Shown piece by piece: positions 5,233 through 6,892 of a DNA stretch of 6,892 nt. Where the stretch lies: positions 1 to 6,892 of the forward strand of contig QNBI01000110.1 in the NCBI GenBank assembly GCA_003641675.1. Reading direction: 5' to 3'. How positions within the stretch are numbered: position 1 is the first letter of the stretch; the number at the start of each line of letters is the position of its first letter. The notes below the pieces were generated by a model, which saw only the letters and a program-made list of their open reading frames with translations, did not search any database and was not told the origin of the DNA. The stretch comes from Spirochaetota bacterium (GTDB lineage Bacteria > Spirochaetota > Spirochaetia > SZUA-6). Both the position numbers and the translations under genes were made by a program.

Positions 5233-6892
5233 TTAATCGAGCAGAGGGTTGCCTGAGGCGCTGTTCTGGTCATTAGCGCCCATGCCGTTTCCGTTATTTT
5301 CACTGTTTCCTAAATCCTCAATCGACCCAGGAAGAGTGAATGTATTTCCGCCAAGGTCTCCCGGTAAAATGGAATTCCTTATATTATCCTGAATAGCCTG
5401 TTTCCTCTTTGCCTCATATTCACATAATGTGCAGAATTTTTTAGGTTCTGTTCCGGCAAGAAATAAATGTTTTTCTGTATCCTCGCAATATTCTGTAGGC
5501 AGGAGTCCCGATTTAGTGCAGACTGTTACCTCTCTTAATCCTGTCTCCGGTTTAATAAAGTCCTTTACAGGTAATCCCTTGTGAATTTCATTCATGAATT
5601 TAACCCATATGGGGCCTGCGGCTGTAGAACCTGTTGTATATACTCCAAGAGAATGGCCCTTTTCGTCGAATCCGAACCAGAGAGCCGTTGTAATCTGCGG
5701 TGTAAATCCTACTGTCCAGACGTCGGACCAGTTCTGCGTTGTACCTGTTTTCCCTGCTATGGGTCTGTCGAATTTACCTATTGTAGTGACTGTGGGCCAG
5801 TGCAGTGTACCGCTTTTAACGGTGTTTTCCAGCATATCAACCATTATATATGCCGTCTGGGGGCGCATTATCTGCATATTATCTCCCATGCGTTTCTGTT
5901 TTATGCGAAGCTCTTTTTCCGGCTCCAGAATAATTTTTCCGCTTCTGTCCTCTATATAGCGTATCGCAATAGGGTCAACCTCTCTTCCCTGGTTTGGAAA
6001 AGTGGCATAGGCTCTGGCCATTCTTAATGGCGATACTGTGATTACGCCCAGACCTAATGGATATTTTCTTGGGAAAACATGTTCTATTTCTGCCGGATCT
6101 GTAAACCCGAGCATTCTGCTTGCCCGCGCGATTGCTGCGTCGAATCCTATTCCGTCGAGGACTTTTAAAGAAGGGACATTCATGGAATGGGCCAGCGCAT
6201 ACCATAGAAGGACCCGGCCTTTCCATTCACCCTTATAGTTAAGAGGAACATAGGGAGTTCCGTCGTCATTCCAGAAAACTACAGGGGCGTCAATTATCAT
6301 TGTGGATTCTGTGAATTTTTTGGATGAAATAGCTGCAGAGTAATAGAGTGGCTTGAAAGATGAACCCGGCTGTACTTTGGATTGACTGGCCCTATTAAAC
6401 TGGTCGTTCTGCTCGAATTTTTTGCCTCCAACCATGGCATAAATATAGCCTTTTGTTGAATCGAGCGCTATAAGCGCTCCCTGCACCTCTGTTTTCTTAG
6501 ACTGGGAATCGGCAAGTTTGTATGCAACCTTAGAGGTAAATTTAAGTTCGGAGAGGTCGAATACATTGGATAAAATGTCGATTACAGGGTTAACATCATT
6601 TAGAAAATAATCGCGGGCCTGGCTTTTCTGCCTACGTCCTGCTACTCTTAGATCATCTATATTGAATGTCAGTGAAAGAAGATCTATCACATTTAGAAAA
6701 TTTTCATCTGCATACTTTAGACGGTTACTTCTCTGGGCTTCATATGTGGCATTTATCTTTTTAATGCCTGCTCTCACATATTTATCCGCTTTTTCTTGAT
6801 AGTCGAGATTAAGAGTTGTATGAACTATAAGCCCCGCTTTATACATATCAACAGAACCGTAGAGCATATCCTCAAGCTGTTGACGTACATAC
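5233..6892 (-). CDS. class A penicillin-binding protein 1A type, transpeptidase half (5' end outside window)
   Basis: The frame stays open to the right edge: YVRQQLED precedes the first internal Met at 6867, so that Met is not the start and the N-terminal anchor and glycosyltransferase (GT51) domain lie outside. Numbering from that Met, AGLIVHTTLNLDYQEKA (11-27) is the end of the glycosyltransferase-to-linker junction. A polar helical insert of about 95 residues follows (34-127), then the transpeptidase domain: VQGALIALDSTKGYIYAMVGG (from 128), the acyl-serine motif S169-S-F-K172, S228-M-N230 and K373-T-G375 followed by TTQNWSDVWTVGFTP. These are the three penicillin-binding motifs in order, so the domain looks active in cross-linking peptidoglycan outside the cytoplasmic membrane. 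The tail has four Cys (450, 461, 479, 482) around the family's GTEP element, then a Gly/Asn-rich end (503-544). mrcA/ponA/pbp1A are possible symbols. gcvT follows after 32 nt with no clear terminator. Confidence 0.95.
   Translation of the reverse strand, partial: YVRQQLEDMLYGSVDMYKAGLIVHTTLNLDYQEKADKYVRAGIKKINATYEAQRSNRLKYADENFLNVIDLLSLTFNIDDLRVAGRRQKSQARDYFLNDVNPVIDILSNVFDLSELKFTSKVAYKLADSQSKKTEVQGALIALDSTKGYIYAMVGGKKFEQNDQFNRASQSKVQPGSSFKPLYYSAAISSKKFTESTMIIDAPVVFWNDDGTPYVPLNYKGEWKGRVLLWYALAHSMNVPSLKVLDGIGFDAAIARASRMLGFTDPAEIEHVFPRKYPLGLGVITVSPLRMARAYATFPNQGREVDPIAIRYIEDRSGKIILEPEKELRIKQKRMGDNMQIMRPQTAYIMVDMLENTVKSGTLHWPTVTTIGKFDRPIAGKTGTTQNWSDVWTVGFTPQITTALWFGFDEKGHSLGVYTTGSTAAGPIWVKFMNEIHKGLPVKDFIKPETGLREVTVCTKSGLLPTEYCEDTEKHLFLAGTEPKKFCTLCEYEAKRKQAIQDNIRNSILPGDLGGNTFTLPGSIEDLGNSENNGNGMGANDQNSASGNPLLD

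Noticed and set aside
5223..5237. ATTAA/TTAAT inverted repeat after the penicillin-binding protein stop, as a terminator
   Set aside because: The stem is 5 bp of pure A/T with no following T run on the minus strand, too weak to terminate transcription.
5233..5361. Gly/Asn/Ser-rich end of the penicillin-binding protein as a sign of frameshift or misassembly
   Set aside because: The frame remains open to a clean stop, and low-complexity tails are common at the C-terminus of class A penicillin-binding proteins.
5581..6027. Plus-strand 148-residue open frame, with a 121-residue one overlapping it (5594-5959)
   Set aside because: Both lie wholly antisense to the conserved transpeptidase domain, lack a convincing ribosome binding site and have Cys-rich or unnatural composition typical of reverse-strand shadows.
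5975..6226. Minus-strand 83-residue frame inside the penicillin-binding protein gene
   Set aside because: It overlaps the intact main frame in another register. There is no sign of a frameshift, because the main frame keeps all motifs on both sides.

Overview
This looks like ordinary bacterial housekeeping DNA, about 40-45% G+C by eye. Five complete genes and one incomplete gene lie head to tail on the minus strand, and the 3' end of one convergent gene lies on the plus strand. Coding is almost gap-free: the longest stretch without a gene is 32 bases. I saw no RNA gene, insertion sequence, CRISPR array or long repeat. The glycine decarboxylase is split in two (gcvPA/gcvPB), as in Firmicutes, Thermotogae, spirochaetes and many archaea. 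Together with the flavour of the class A penicillin-binding protein and of the plus-strand fragment, this makes me lean towards a spirochaete, Treponema-like. That placement is inference from recalled family resemblance, not proof.

Layout in the direction of minus-strand transcription (right to left): (1) the transpeptidase half of a class A penicillin-binding protein (PBP1A/MrcA type), whose N-terminal part lies beyond the right edge; (2) gcvT, aminomethyltransferase (T protein); (3) gcvH, lipoyl carrier (H protein); (4) gcvPA and (5) gcvPB, the two subunits of the PLP-dependent glycine decarboxylase (P protein); (6) a small metallo-beta-lactamase-fold hydrolase of the UlaG/UPF0173-like group. 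Facing this unit at the left edge is the last 80 codons of an unrecognised or ParB-like conserved protein.

The gcv genes form a textbook glycine cleavage module. P protein decarboxylates glycine and loads the aminomethyl group on the lipoyl arm of H protein. T protein transfers the one-carbon unit to tetrahydrofolate and releases ammonia. Dihydrolipoamide dehydrogenase (L protein) is needed to reoxidise H protein but is not in the window. Gene junctions are very tight: 32 nt, 30 nt, TAATG overlap, ATGA overlap, 14 nt. Good GGAGG-type ribosome binding sites sit in front of each start, so the proteins are probably made from one transcript with translational coupling. There is no room for a glycine riboswitch directly upstream of gcvT, and no convincing terminator separates it from the penicillin-binding protein gene.

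I found no evidence of a new biological system. The points most worth a second look are the physical coupling of the metallo-hydrolase to the gcv genes, the read-through arrangement from a cell-wall gene, the long helical insert and Cys-rich tail of the penicillin-binding protein, and the unannotated conserved C-terminus on the plus strand.
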